The notes: generated by a model from the letters alone, not told the origin. 10,298 nucleotides of DNA from Desulfobulbus sp. (GCA_028684915.1 JAQUEZ010000051.1:1-10298); one strand, 5' to 3'. Counted from the first letter of the stretch, positions 1-7,450 are shown. Program-made: numbers and translations.

Positions 1-81
1 AGGAGTTTTTGGAAGAAACTTTCCCCGGCAAGGTAAGACAGGATGCTTTTTCTGCAAACCCCACAACAGGACATTGGCAAT

Positions 82-165
82 AGCGTGGAGCCCCGACTCT
101 ATCAAGGCCAAGCCCTGCGGGTGTGCGTTGCGTGCCCTGCCTTGACAAAGCCGAGCCTCCACGCT
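82..165. repeat. nested inverted repeats, possible structured RNA
   Basis: Three inverted repeats are nested. The outer arms AGCGTGGAG (82-90) and CTCCACGCT (157-165) match over 9 of 9 bases. The inner arms TCAAGGC (102-108) and GCCTTGA (139-145) match over 7 of 7. The innermost arms at 119-125 and 131-137 can pair over 7 positions with three G-U wobbles. Together they can fold into one long hairpin with one large internal loop and one smaller one. A direct repeat GCCCTGC (112-118, 134-140) offers alternative pairing. No family is recognised. It lacks clear integron attC R boxes and there is no reverse transcriptase in the window to suggest a retron. Confidence 0.4.
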
Positions 166-203
166 CATCCTAAAAGTGGCAAGGGTGACGGGGCGGCAGG
201 TGA

Positions 204-326
204 CGGGTGCATCCGATGCTTGTGGCAAACTGTTTGCGAAATACTCCCAGCAGACGGCAGCACGGGTGGTGCAAAACCTTTGTATAGTGGTGAGCATTTA
301 AATCCCATAACTGTCGGATGCTCCCG
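204..326. repeat. 13-bp near-perfect inverted repeat enclosing about 97 bp
   Basis: The left arm (204-216, CGGG-T-GCATCCGA) is complementary to the right arm (314-326, TCGGATGC-T-CCCG) at 12 of 13 positions, with a single central T-T mismatch. The enclosed segment contains two small hairpins: GCAAA/TTTGC at 225-229/233-237 and GCAC/GTGC at 260-263/269-272. A closing stem with internal hairpins is the general shape of a riboswitch or small RNA. I could not match it to the c-di-GMP-I, cobalamin, TPP or fluoride riboswitch consensus from memory. It could also be the arms of a small mobile or repeated element. Confidence 0.4.
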
Positions 327-336
327 CAGGTGCCAC

Positions 337-378
337 CCCCTCACCTCCGGAGGGGCTCCGGTAACAGGGCTTTTTTTT
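337..378 (+). terminator. candidate Rho-independent terminator or attenuator
   Basis: Two mutually exclusive GC-rich hairpins occur here: CCCCTC (337-342) with GAGGGG (350-355), and CCGGAG (347-352) with CTCCGG (356-361) around a GGG loop. A third, partly wobble-paired stem (about 354-359 with 367-372) directly abuts a run of eight T residues at 371-378. A GC-rich stem plus a T tract on the + strand fits intrinsic termination. It sits only 38 bases before the start of the first gene, so it could end upstream transcription or act as an attenuator in that gene's leader. The competing stems make attenuation thinkable, but this is not shown. Confidence 0.4.
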
Positions 379-416
379 GCCAAGGAGCTACCCACAAATT
401 CTACGGACGAATCCTT

Positions 417-2567
417 ATGTCTCTCAATAAAGTAAAATTGGTTTCTATAGCAAAAGATGAAGCTCCATATTTATCAGATTGGATATTTCATCATCTTTAT
501 TTTGGTTTTAGTAAAATTGAAATATACATAAATCGCACTAGTGATAATAGTATCGAAATATTAGATAAAATACAAAAGAATTATCATAATGTCGTATATC
601 ATATAGCTGACTGGGTCGACACACTTCCTGACAATTCGAGGAAAAATTTACAGCACATTTGCTACATGGACTCAATTAAAAATGAAATTCAATTTAACTA
701 CGCCACTTTTTTAGATATAGACGAATACTGGATAAGCAAAAATTTTAGTACAAAAATAACAGAGTTTTTAGATAAATTCAAAAATAAAGATTTTGAATCT
801 ATATATTTCGAATGGTTTAATGAAGACTCTCTAGAAAAAGAGTTCTCGCCAATACAAAAAATTACAAGAGGAAAAGTTAATCAATTAGGTAAATCTATTA
901 TACGCTTACCTTATTCTTTCAATAAGATTCGCCTACATACTCCAATATATGATAATCCATCAACAGTATTACTAGCTGATGGCTCGACTTTCAAAAGTCA
1001 AAATAATGAAAATTTACAACAACATGTACACCACAGTATAAACAACTTAAAAGATTTTTTCATTCTACACCGAATGCATCGTTCAAATATTGAGTACCTA
1101 TCTTCTTTATACAAAGGAAATCCTGAATTGAATTTTCCAATCAAACTAAACAGAACAGGGTTAGGATACCCTGACAATGAAAAAGAAATTATAAATATTT
1201 ATTTTTCACCGGAAAACTATTCAAGATACATAGAAGAAAGAGAAAATTTTATTTATAAAAATAAATTAATCAATAGCATCCAAGATGCACAAAATCAGGT
1301 AGTTATAAATGCAAAAAATCTAATAAAAATAATCCCTTTTTATCAAAATAAAAAACCTAAAGCTGTAAAAAAAGTTCTAAGCAGAACAAATTTGAATATC
1401 AATTCAAATTCAAATAGATTAAACAATTTTAATAATTCAAAAAAAAGAATTATTCTACACGTTGGTGCTCATAAAACTGGAACGACTAGCTTGCAACATT
1501 TTTTATATTACAACAAAGGACCTTTAGCAGAATACAATATTATATATGCTGAATTCGATAAAAATAAAAGGATAAATCATTCAAATTTAATATATGACGC
1601 TTACCTAAAGCGTGAATTCTGTCCAGAAAATATTCGCAATACTAAACAAATTGAAATTGATAAAAACAGGAAAATTATTATAGAATATCTTAAAGAAGTA
1701 GAGCAAAAATCTAAGTGGAACACTCTAATCATTTCTGGAGAAAATATATCTTTAATGTCGCGTGAAATGCTATCGATATTCAAAAATGATATTGAAAAAA
1801 TTTTCACAATTGATATAAATATAGAGGTTTATTATTGCGTAAGACACCCTATTGACTACATGAGGAGCTCATTGCAAGAAAGGTTGAAACGAGACTCCTT
1901 AGAAAGGATACTTTCTAATAATTTTCCAATCAAAGGGTTTTATTTTACAACTATAGAAAAATTGAAATTTGTCTTCAAAAATGTACATATTTTCAAGCTT
2001 GAAGATATAAAAAACAATTTATGCTTTGATTTTATATCAAAAATTCATTATCAAAAAATTAATTTTTCTATATTCAATAAAATAACAATAAAAAATCAAT
2101 CAATGTGCAACGAGGTCGCAGAAATAGCTTCATTTGCAAACAAAATACGACCTGGATTATTTGCAAATGAAATATATAGGCTAAGCAATATACATGGAAA
2201 TAGTTTTTTTTCATTTCCAAAAGAAGTAAATATCGATGCAGTTACAGTTGCAGCCGAAAAAGATATTACATATTTAAATGAAAAATTTGGAATATACTAC
2301 ACAAACAAACCACATAAACAGAAAATTACAAATAAATGGAATTACACAATAACAATAAAAATAATAAAAGAAATAGAAATCATTGGAGGTGCCTTCAAAG
2401 AAATTTCCATGGACTACTTTTCAAGCAAAAATAACAGCTCTGAATTTCCTTTTATTTCAAGAAAAATAATTTCTAACTATATAAAAAGTAACAATTCATT
2501 AATTTATAAAAAAATTACCGCTATTTTAATACATGCAACTATTTTTTTTAAAAATAAAAAATATTAA
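417..2567 (+). CDS. glycosyltransferase-sulfotransferase fusion protein
   Basis: The 716-residue protein has two recognisable parts. Residues about 5-230 resemble the Glyco_tranf_2_4 / GT92-like group: a start of the type VKLVSIAKDEAPYLSDWI, and a metal/nucleotide-sugar-binding-type motif LDIDEYW with acidic residues D100, D102 and E103. Histidine-rich HVHH (from H203) follows. Residues about 345-500 look like a PAPS-dependent sulfotransferase: P-loop HVGAHKTGTTSLQ (348-360), and an R476...S484 pair in the RHPIDYMRSS segment that resembles the 3'-phosphate-binding site. The C-terminal 150 or so residues are unassigned. I chose the ATG at 417 because family similarity begins there. An in-frame ATG at 318 would add 33 residues encoded by GC-rich, hairpin-bearing DNA. 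Only a weak GGA-type ribosome site (405-407) precedes 417. GC is about 27% in a sampled line, unlike both flanks, which suggests acquisition by transfer. Its likely role is adding a sugar and/or sulfate to a surface glycan; the acceptor is unknown. Confidence 0.82.
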   Translation: MSLNKVKLVSIAKDEAPYLSDWIFHHLYFGFSKIEIYINRTSDNSIEILDKIQKNYHNVVYHIADWVDTLPDNSRKNLQHICYMDSIKNEIQFNYATFLDIDEYWISKNFSTKITEFLDKFKNKDFESIYFEWFNEDSLEKEFSPIQKITRGKVNQLGKSIIRLPYSFNKIRLHTPIYDNPSTVLLADGSTFKSQNNENLQQHVHHSINNLKDFFILHRMHRSNIEYLSSLYKGNPELNFPIKLNRTGLGYPDNEKEIINIYFSPENYSRYIEERENFIYKNKLINSIQDAQNQVVINAKNLIKIIPFYQNKKPKAVKKVLSRTNLNINSNSNRLNNFNNSKKRIILHVGAHKTGTTSLQHFLYYNKGPLAEYNIIYAEFDKNKRINHSNLIYDAYLKREFCPENIRNTKQIEIDKNRKIIIEYLKEVEQKSKWNTLIISGENISLMSREMLSIFKNDIEKIFTIDINIEVYYCVRHPIDYMRSSLQERLKRDSLERILSNNFPIKGFYFTTIEKLKFVFKNVHIFKLEDIKNNLCFDFISKIHYQKINFSIFNKITIKNQSMCNEVAEIASFANKIRPGLFANEIYRLSNIHGNSFFSFPKEVNIDAVTVAAEKDITYLNEKFGIYYTNKPHKQKITNKWNYTITIKIIKEIEIIGGAFKEISMDYFSSKNNSSEFPFISRKIISNYIKSNNSLIYKKITAILIHATIFFKNKKY

Positions 2568-2609
2568 TTCAATCGATATTGATGTTATGCTAAAAAATCA
2601 TAAAGCCCC

Positions 2610-5600
2610 ATGGATTCTACTATGGAAGTGAATACGACACCTTATCACACTATTGAAGAATTATTAAGTTATCACGACGAGCAGTTCGTCTACATCGCTT
2701 ACCAAACTCTTTTAGGCCGGGATCCTGACCCCGCTGGACTATGTTATTATCTTGCTCACATCCGATTAGGTGCCTCCAAGGCAGATATAATTGCCCAAAT
2801 TTGCACGAGTGTTGAAGGGCGCGGACGGCATGTGTCGATTACAGGACTAAAATCAATTGTCCGTGACTACACAAGACGCAAAAATCCCATTCTTGCTTTC
2901 ATTCAGCGAATTTTCACAGGAAACACGTATCAAGTACAATTGTTGCGATCTTTACGATCTATCGAGAACGGTCTATACCTGCAAAACAAGCAAATTATCG
3001 ACCAGCTAGCCCAAATTCACCATGCGATCACACAAGAATCTCAGTGCAGCGTAACAGACCAGCTTGATCCAATTTGGTACCTCAACCAGTACCCTGATGC
3101 TGCCAAGAGCGGGCTCACCCCACAGGAGCACTACGCCCGCATCGGTAAATCCGAGGGAAGAGCGCCTAATTTTACCACGTTTTTCGACACCGACTGGTAT
3201 CTCACCCGCCATCCGGATGTGGTGGCATCAGGCATTTCTCCTCGCGAACATTACACTCGCTTTGGCAAAGTCGAAAAAAGGATGCCCAATTTCGGCTTTC
3301 TCTTCGACGCTGACTGGTATAGCCGCCAGTACCCAGATGTAAAGAAGAGCGGGTTGCCCCCATGGGAGCACTACTTACTTTTTGGTCGACCAGAGGGAAG
3401 GCATCCCCATTTCCACGCCATCGCCCTTCAGGAAGATGGGTATCAAATGGTTAATATTTTCAAAAAGCCGATGGCGAAATATGTCGATGGCCGTATCGCC
3501 ATTCATCTACACCTTTTCTACCATGATCTTGCCGAGGAGTTTCGTCGATACTTACTGAACATGCCATTCGCCTACGATCTTTTCGTCTCTGTAGCGAGCA
3601 CTGAAGGTAAAGAGCATTGTCAGCAGCTGTTTCTGAATTTACCTCACCTTGAGCAACTCACCATCAAGCAGGTCCCGAATCGAGGACGTGACATTGCCCC
3701 CATGTTCTGTACATTTGGCACGAATTTACGCGACTACAGCTACATCGCCCATCTGCACGGAAAAAAATCGCTCTACAACAAAGGAGCGACAAAAGGGTGG
3801 CGACACTATCTCTGTCAAAACCTCCTTGGAAGCGAAGAACGTATTCGACGGATATTTGCACTCATGCAAGGAGAACATCCCTCCGGATTGGTTTTTCCCC
3901 AAAACCATTTCCTGGTGCCTAGCGTCGCCAACACCTGGCTCGCCAACAAGGCCATGGGTACATCATGGTGCCAACGCTTGGGGATTACCGATGTGCCACA
4001 GGGTTATTTTGATTTTCCCGCAGGGTCCATGTTCTGGGCCAGAAGCGAGGCATTGCGCCCCTTGTTTGAAGCTGGCATCACGCTTGATATTTTCCCCGAG
4101 GAAGCCGGCCAAAAGGACGGCACCTTTGCCCACTGCCTGGAAAGACTCCTCGGTATAACCGCTCGGCACCAAGGTTTCCACCTTGCTATCATCAAGGATT
4201 ACCAACGGCTCTCCTGGTCGGCATGGCGTTTTGACCAATTTCTCCATCGACCCCTGACAGATATCGCCAAGCAGATGAATCAACCGGGCTTCAAGTTGAT
4301 CGCATTCGATATCTTCGATACCCTGCTGGTACGTCCGCTACTCAATCCGGAGTCCACTAAATCCATTGTTGCGGCAAGAATCGGCGGAAAAGACGGCGAA
4401 CTCTATTTGCGCAATCGAGCTATCGCGGAGGAGCGGGCCCGCCAAAGGGCTGGCAGAGATGTGGGCATGAAAGAAATTTTCACCGCATTGGGAGAGCTTA
4501 CCGGCCTGCCAAGTGAGGCCCTCGGCAAACTCGAACAGATGGAACTGGATGTGGAACAAGCCAGTCTGGTGACCCGTTCCGGTGGATTAGCTTTGTTTGA
4601 GGAAGCCTTGGCTTCCGGCAAACCGGTTATCCTGTTGAGTGATATGTTCCTGCCGCAAACACTCATTGAGGAGATCTTGCGAGAAAATGGGTTCGACGGT
4701 TGGAAGGCGTTCTTTTTGTCCAACGAAATCGGACTGCGTAAAGATACCGGCGCACTCTATGACCACGTCTGGAATCGGTACAGCATAACCCCCGCTGAGA
4801 TGCTGATGATCGGCGACAACGAACGATCAGATTTCCAAATTCCCTGCGACAAAGGCGGCGTGGCCTTGCAACTGCTCAAACCGATCGAGCTTGCGCGTGG
4901 TTTACCCCGCTTCCGGACTCTTATTGAGGAAACCCAGCTTAATGCCGACTTACACGACGAATTGACCCTCGGCCTAATCCTTCGTCACAATTTTTCCGAG
5001 GCCAGCTACCCCCAAATAGACCCCTATTCACTGGTCGACCCGACTCCGTTCAATATCGGCTACAGCCTGATCGGTCCACTTCTGGTCGGTTTTGCCCAAT
5101 GGTTGATTGATACCGCCCAAAAGGACGGTATTGAACGCCTATACTTTCTCTCTCGTGAAGGACAATTGCTAAAGCGAGTTTATGACGTGTGGGCCGAAAA
5201 TTTGAGTCAACCACCATGTTCTTTTTATCTGGTTTTATCACGGAGAACCGTCAGTGTTGCCTCTATTCTTAATCTCGAGGACATTAAAAAGATTGCTGAA
5301 GTTAGCTATTACGGCAATACGGCGGCGAATTTTCTTCAAGAACGATTCGGCATTCAACTGAGCGAAAATCGCTGGCGAGAAATCGACAATCTGATCCAGT
5401 TGAACAGCGAAAGCATAATTGAGGTGGACCAAAACCAGATTGACCATCTGCTTCCTTTGCTGCAGACACTCGAGGCAGAAATCATTGAATCCGCACACAG
5501 AGAACGAATACCTCTCGAACGCTATCTCGAGACCATGGGATTTGAACAATCAGGCTGCCAGGCGGTAGTTGACGTGGGTTATGGTGCAACAATCCAAGGA

Positions 5601-6092
5601 TATCTGAATAGTTTGCTTGCCAACTCTATTCATGGCTATTATATGATGACCGATCAGCGATCAACCAAAGTCGCTAAACAGCACGGGGTGACCATACGTG
5701 GTTGCTATTTGGATAGTGTGGAACAGGCCTGTTCGGCTCCCCCCATTTACCTACGCAACTTTGAATTAGAAAAATTTCTCAGCTCCAATGATGCACAGGT
5801 AGTCACGTATCAACTAGATAGTCACAACAATCCCGTTGCATGCTATCGCGAGCTTTCCGATGAAGAAATTCGCTGTGCTGAGTTGAGGAATGAGTTGCAA
5901 AAGGGCGTTGAGAATTTTGCACTCGATGCTCGCAAAATTCGAAGAGAATTATATCCAGAATTTCGACCTTCACTGCATATTGCCAAACGACTTTACGAGA
6001 CGTTTATAGAGCAACAGTCCTTAGCCGAAGCCAAATTTCTGCGCCAAGTTGCCCTCGACGATCATTACTGCGGTCGGGGCGTAGTTCGATAA
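2610..6092 (+). CDS. RgpF-like / HAD-like multidomain polysaccharide protein
   Basis: This 1160-residue protein has five regions. Residues about 10-75 look like DUF4214 (AYQTLLGRDPDPAGLCYYL). Three 40-residue repeats occupy about 153-272. An RgpF (rhamnan synthesis F)-like domain covers about 288-530, with NRGRD (357-361), HLHGKKS (381-387) and FPAGSMFWAR (from F469). A HAD-like phosphatase domain covers about 560-780, with DIFDT (567-571, potential nucleophile D567 and acid D570), a motif-II-like LLSDMF (D678) and motif-III-like GDNERSD (D736). The C-terminal domain contains YFLSREGQ (845-852) and VDVGYGATIQ (D988), a pattern I know from other glycan-locus proteins that carry HAD domains. 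RgpF-type proteins act in rhamnose-containing polysaccharide assembly; the role of the HAD part is not established. A second in-frame ATG lies at 2622, and neither start has a good ribosome site. The gap to the preceding gene is 42 bp. GC is near 40% in the first 150 codons and again at the end, and about 57% in the middle. Confidence 0.85.
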   Translation: MDSTMEVNTTPYHTIEELLSYHDEQFVYIAYQTLLGRDPDPAGLCYYLAHIRLGASKADIIAQICTSVEGRGRHVSITGLKSIVRDYTRRKNPILAFIQRIFTGNTYQVQLLRSLRSIENGLYLQNKQIIDQLAQIHHAITQESQCSVTDQLDPIWYLNQYPDAAKSGLTPQEHYARIGKSEGRAPNFTTFFDTDWYLTRHPDVVASGISPREHYTRFGKVEKRMPNFGFLFDADWYSRQYPDVKKSGLPPWEHYLLFGRPEGRHPHFHAIALQEDGYQMVNIFKKPMAKYVDGRIAIHLHLFYHDLAEEFRRYLLNMPFAYDLFVSVASTEGKEHCQQLFLNLPHLEQLTIKQVPNRGRDIAPMFCTFGTNLRDYSYIAHLHGKKSLYNKGATKGWRHYLCQNLLGSEERIRRIFALMQGEHPSGLVFPQNHFLVPSVANTWLANKAMGTSWCQRLGITDVPQGYFDFPAGSMFWARSEALRPLFEAGITLDIFPEEAGQKDGTFAHCLERLLGITARHQGFHLAIIKDYQRLSWSAWRFDQFLHRPLTDIAKQMNQPGFKLIAFDIFDTLLVRPLLNPESTKSIVAARIGGKDGELYLRNRAIAEERARQRAGRDVGMKEIFTALGELTGLPSEALGKLEQMELDVEQASLVTRSGGLALFEEALASGKPVILLSDMFLPQTLIEEILRENGFDGWKAFFLSNEIGLRKDTGALYDHVWNRYSITPAEMLMIGDNERSDFQIPCDKGGVALQLLKPIELARGLPRFRTLIEETQLNADLHDELTLGLILRHNFSEASYPQIDPYSLVDPTPFNIGYSLIGPLLVGFAQWLIDTAQKDGIERLYFLSREGQLLKRVYDVWAENLSQPPCSFYLVLSRRTVSVASILNLEDIKKIAEVSYYGNTAANFLQERFGIQLSENRWREIDNLIQLNSESIIEVDQNQIDHLLPLLQTLEAEIIESAHRERIPLERYLETMGFEQSGCQAVVDVGYGATIQGYLNSLLANSIHGYYMMTDQRSTKVAKQHGVTIRGCYLDSVEQACSAPPIYLRNFELEKFLSSNDAQVVTYQLDSHNNPVACYRELSDEEIRCAELRNELQKGVENFALDARKIRRELYPEFRPSLHIAKRLYETFIEQQSLAEAKFLRQVALDDHYCGRGVVR
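3066..3425 (+). repeat. three tandem 40-residue WY...HY...G repeats
   Basis: Within the RgpF/HAD protein, residues 153-192, 193-232 and 233-272 repeat with a period of exactly 40 residues (120 bp). Each copy carries D-x-x-W-Y, then Y/H-P-D, then S-G-x-x-P-x-E-H-Y, then F/I-G, and ends in E-G/K-R-x-P-x-F. The copies differ considerably at nucleotide level, so this is an old protein repeat rather than a recent DNA duplication. Similar short repeats occur in other glycosyltransferase-associated proteins. A binding or spacer role is plausible but not shown. Confidence 0.8.
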
Positions 6093-6377
6093 GGCATTAC
6101 AAATGGAGGATGTTGAAAACATACTGATTTTTTGAACGATAAATCAACGAAATCGAGACAAAATATTTTTTCACCCAATTCACGATTTACCGTTGAAATC
6201 TAGCCTTGCTTCAACACCTTCAACTAATGCAGGGCGTGAATTATCCGTTTCCTCTTGTCATTTTCGTAAAAATCACGAAAAGGACATTGCTCACTTCGAG
6301 ACTTACTGTTTTTATGATTTATTTTTCCGCTATTTGATTTTCCCTGAGGCCATCATCTTTCACTTCATCGACAACCA
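6093..6377. other. AT-rich intergenic region with small inverted repeats
   Basis: No gene is supported in this 285-bp gap; a 62-codon frame starting at a TTG (6193) overlaps the next gene and resembles nothing. Just after the previous stop codon, ATGTT (6110-6114) and AACAT (6118-6122) form a weak hairpin followed by six T residues (6128-6133), at best a poor terminator. TTGAAA (6113-6118) and GATAAA (6138-6143), 19 bp apart, form a weak -35/-10-like pair. TTTTCGT (6261-6267) and ACGAAAA (6275-6281) form a perfect 7-bp inverted repeat with a 7-base spacer, which could be an operator or chance. The gap suggests that the next gene may have its own promoter. Confidence 0.4.
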
Positions 6378-7307
6378 ATGATTAAAGATACGCTCTATCT
6401 CCATGTAGGATGGTCCAAAACCGGAACTTCGGCAATTCAAGCACAAATCCACAGGCAAAACGCGGATTTTATCAACCAGTCCATTCTTTACCCACAAACC
6501 CTGCAATGGGCTGATCACTCGCATCATCCCTTTGCCCTCTCCTTCCAGGGGTGTGGAACATATCAGGGGGAAATGTCTCCCATACAGGCTCTTGAAAAGC
6601 TTACCCAAGAGATGGCAGGAAGTCCGGCTAACAATATTTTGCTTTCGTCGGAGCTTTCCCCGTTTTACTTTGACAACCCCGCATTCAAGGACTTTGTTGC
6701 CGCTCATTTTTCTCGGGTTTTCATACTCTTCACTATCCGTGTACAATCTGAACTGATTCTATCACTCTTCAACCAGCTGATTAAGGACACCAACGTTCGC
6801 TATAATGCGTCACTCTTTACCTTAGCGACACGCAACCTGACTTGGCTCAATTTCCGGCAGAATATTATGCGCTGGAGCAATGTCGTCGGCCGGGAAAATG
6901 TACTGGTAATCCCTTACGGAAAAGATGTGGTAGCTCGTTTTTTTCACCATTTCAGAGTGACATTACAGCCTGGAACTGAAGACGAAATATCCATTGTGAA
7001 CCCATCGTTGCCTACTCGTTGCCTGGCCCTGTTGCAACAACGAGGGAGAAATACAAAGAATCCTGCGGAATACGCGAGAATAAAAGAGGAGGTTGTGAAG
7101 AATTCCGCAACAGTCCCGCAAGAATATGATCGCTACCAACTCTTTTCCGTGCCAGAGCAGCATGCGTATGACGACCACTTTAAAAATGAAAATCTCGCAG
7201 TTGCGGAAATGTTCCAATTTGATCCCGGCGCAATCACCAAAGCTGATTACAAGCCTGTCAAAGTGCTGCCACCAGGTTTTCCTTTAGAAAATTTCAGCGC
7301 GAACTAA
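6378..7307 (+). CDS. sulfotransferase-like protein
   Basis: The 309-residue protein is close to the usual size of a single-domain P-loop sulfotransferase. The 5'-phosphosulfate-binding P-loop is LHVGWSKTGTSAIQ (residues 8-21). A strand ending in FTIR (R121) is followed eight residues later by S129, the same spacing as the R476/S484 pair in the fusion protein upstream, and this matches the usual 3'-phosphate-binding pair. No signal peptide or membrane segment is evident, so it should be cytoplasmic and use PAPS. The acceptor is probably a sugar or a glycan-locus product, judged only from its neighbours. The ATG at 6378 places the P-loop at the expected distance from the N terminus; no clear Shine-Dalgarno sequence precedes it. 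GC is near background, so it does not look like a recent copy of the AT-rich upstream domain. Confidence 0.75.
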   Translation: MIKDTLYLHVGWSKTGTSAIQAQIHRQNADFINQSILYPQTLQWADHSHHPFALSFQGCGTYQGEMSPIQALEKLTQEMAGSPANNILLSSELSPFYFDNPAFKDFVAAHFSRVFILFTIRVQSELILSLFNQLIKDTNVRYNASLFTLATRNLTWLNFRQNIMRWSNVVGRENVLVIPYGKDVVARFFHHFRVTLQPGTEDEISIVNPSLPTRCLALLQQRGRNTKNPAEYARIKEEVVKNSATVPQEYDRYQLFSVPEQHAYDDHFKNENLAVAEMFQFDPGAITKADYKPVKVLPPGFPLENFSAN

Positions 7308-7437
7308 GTATGACAGCCTCGTAAAAACACAACCGGCAGAGTTAAAAATTTCGCATCACAAAATCAGTGAGTTGCGAACAAAAATCGTCATTTTTATTTT
7401 TTAATGGAAACGACAATTTTCCCAAATTATCCTTGCC

Positions 7438-7444
7438 AGGAAAG
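7438..7444 (+). promoter_or_regulatory. ribosome binding site deciding the start at 7451
   Basis: AGGAAAG lies 6 bases before the ATG at 7451 and is the best Shine-Dalgarno match in the window. It favours this start over an in-frame GTG at 7367, which would add 28 residues of low-complexity, F/N/K-rich sequence outside the repeat pattern of the protein. Confidence 0.65.
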
Positions 7445-7450
7445 ATAAAT

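Larger units (their letters stand above)
1..416. other. GC-rich leader region without a convincing gene
   Basis: This stretch precedes the first clear gene. Reading frames through it are short, proline/cysteine-rich and match no family I recognise, so I do not call a gene here. A frame entering from the left edge (from base 3, ending in TAG at 81-83) could be the last 26 codons of an upstream gene, but the support is weak. GC is about 60% in a sampled line, against about 27% immediately downstream. What stands out is secondary structure: inverted repeats at 82-165 and 204-326, a small palindrome at 225-237 (GCAAA/TTTGC around CTG), and a GC-rich hairpin region followed by T8 at 371-378. It could be a 5' leader, a small RNA gene, a multi-copy repeat element or the 3' end of an upstream transcript. 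The sequence alone does not decide. Confidence 0.5.

Noticed and set aside
3..83. Possible tail of an upstream gene in the frame beginning at base 3
   Set aside because: Only 26 codons are visible and nothing is recognisable; it may be real but cannot be supported from this window.
82..326. Integron attC site or retron RNA
   Set aside because: No convincing paired RYYYAAC/GTTRRRY boxes are seen, and no integrase or reverse transcriptase is present in the window; inverted repeats alone are not enough.
318..416. N-terminal extension of the glycosyltransferase-sulfotransferase gene from the ATG at 318
   Set aside because: The 33 extra residues are encoded by GC-rich hairpin and T-tract DNA, while both the composition change and family similarity begin at 417.
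43..435. 130-codon open frame through the GC-rich leader
   Set aside because: Its protein is low in structure signals, rich in C, P, G and H, resembles no family, runs through strong inverted repeats and the T8 tract, and ends inside the start of the glycosyltransferase gene.
2568..2609. Short inverted repeat TCAAT/ATTGA after the first gene as a terminator
   Set aside because: The stem is only 5 bp and AT-rich, and no T tract follows, so read-through into the next gene is more likely.
3649..4158. 169-codon frame on the + strand inside the RgpF/HAD gene, and several antisense frames of 60-160 codons elsewhere
   Set aside because: They overlap genes with clear domain motifs in another frame and encode no recognisable protein; they are shadows.
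7367..7450. GTG start adding 28 residues to the GW-module protein
   Set aside because: The ATG at 7451 has a well-placed AGGAAAG, and the extension is low-complexity. A mismatched inverted repeat at 7381-7389/7412-7420 suggests this stretch is untranslated leader.
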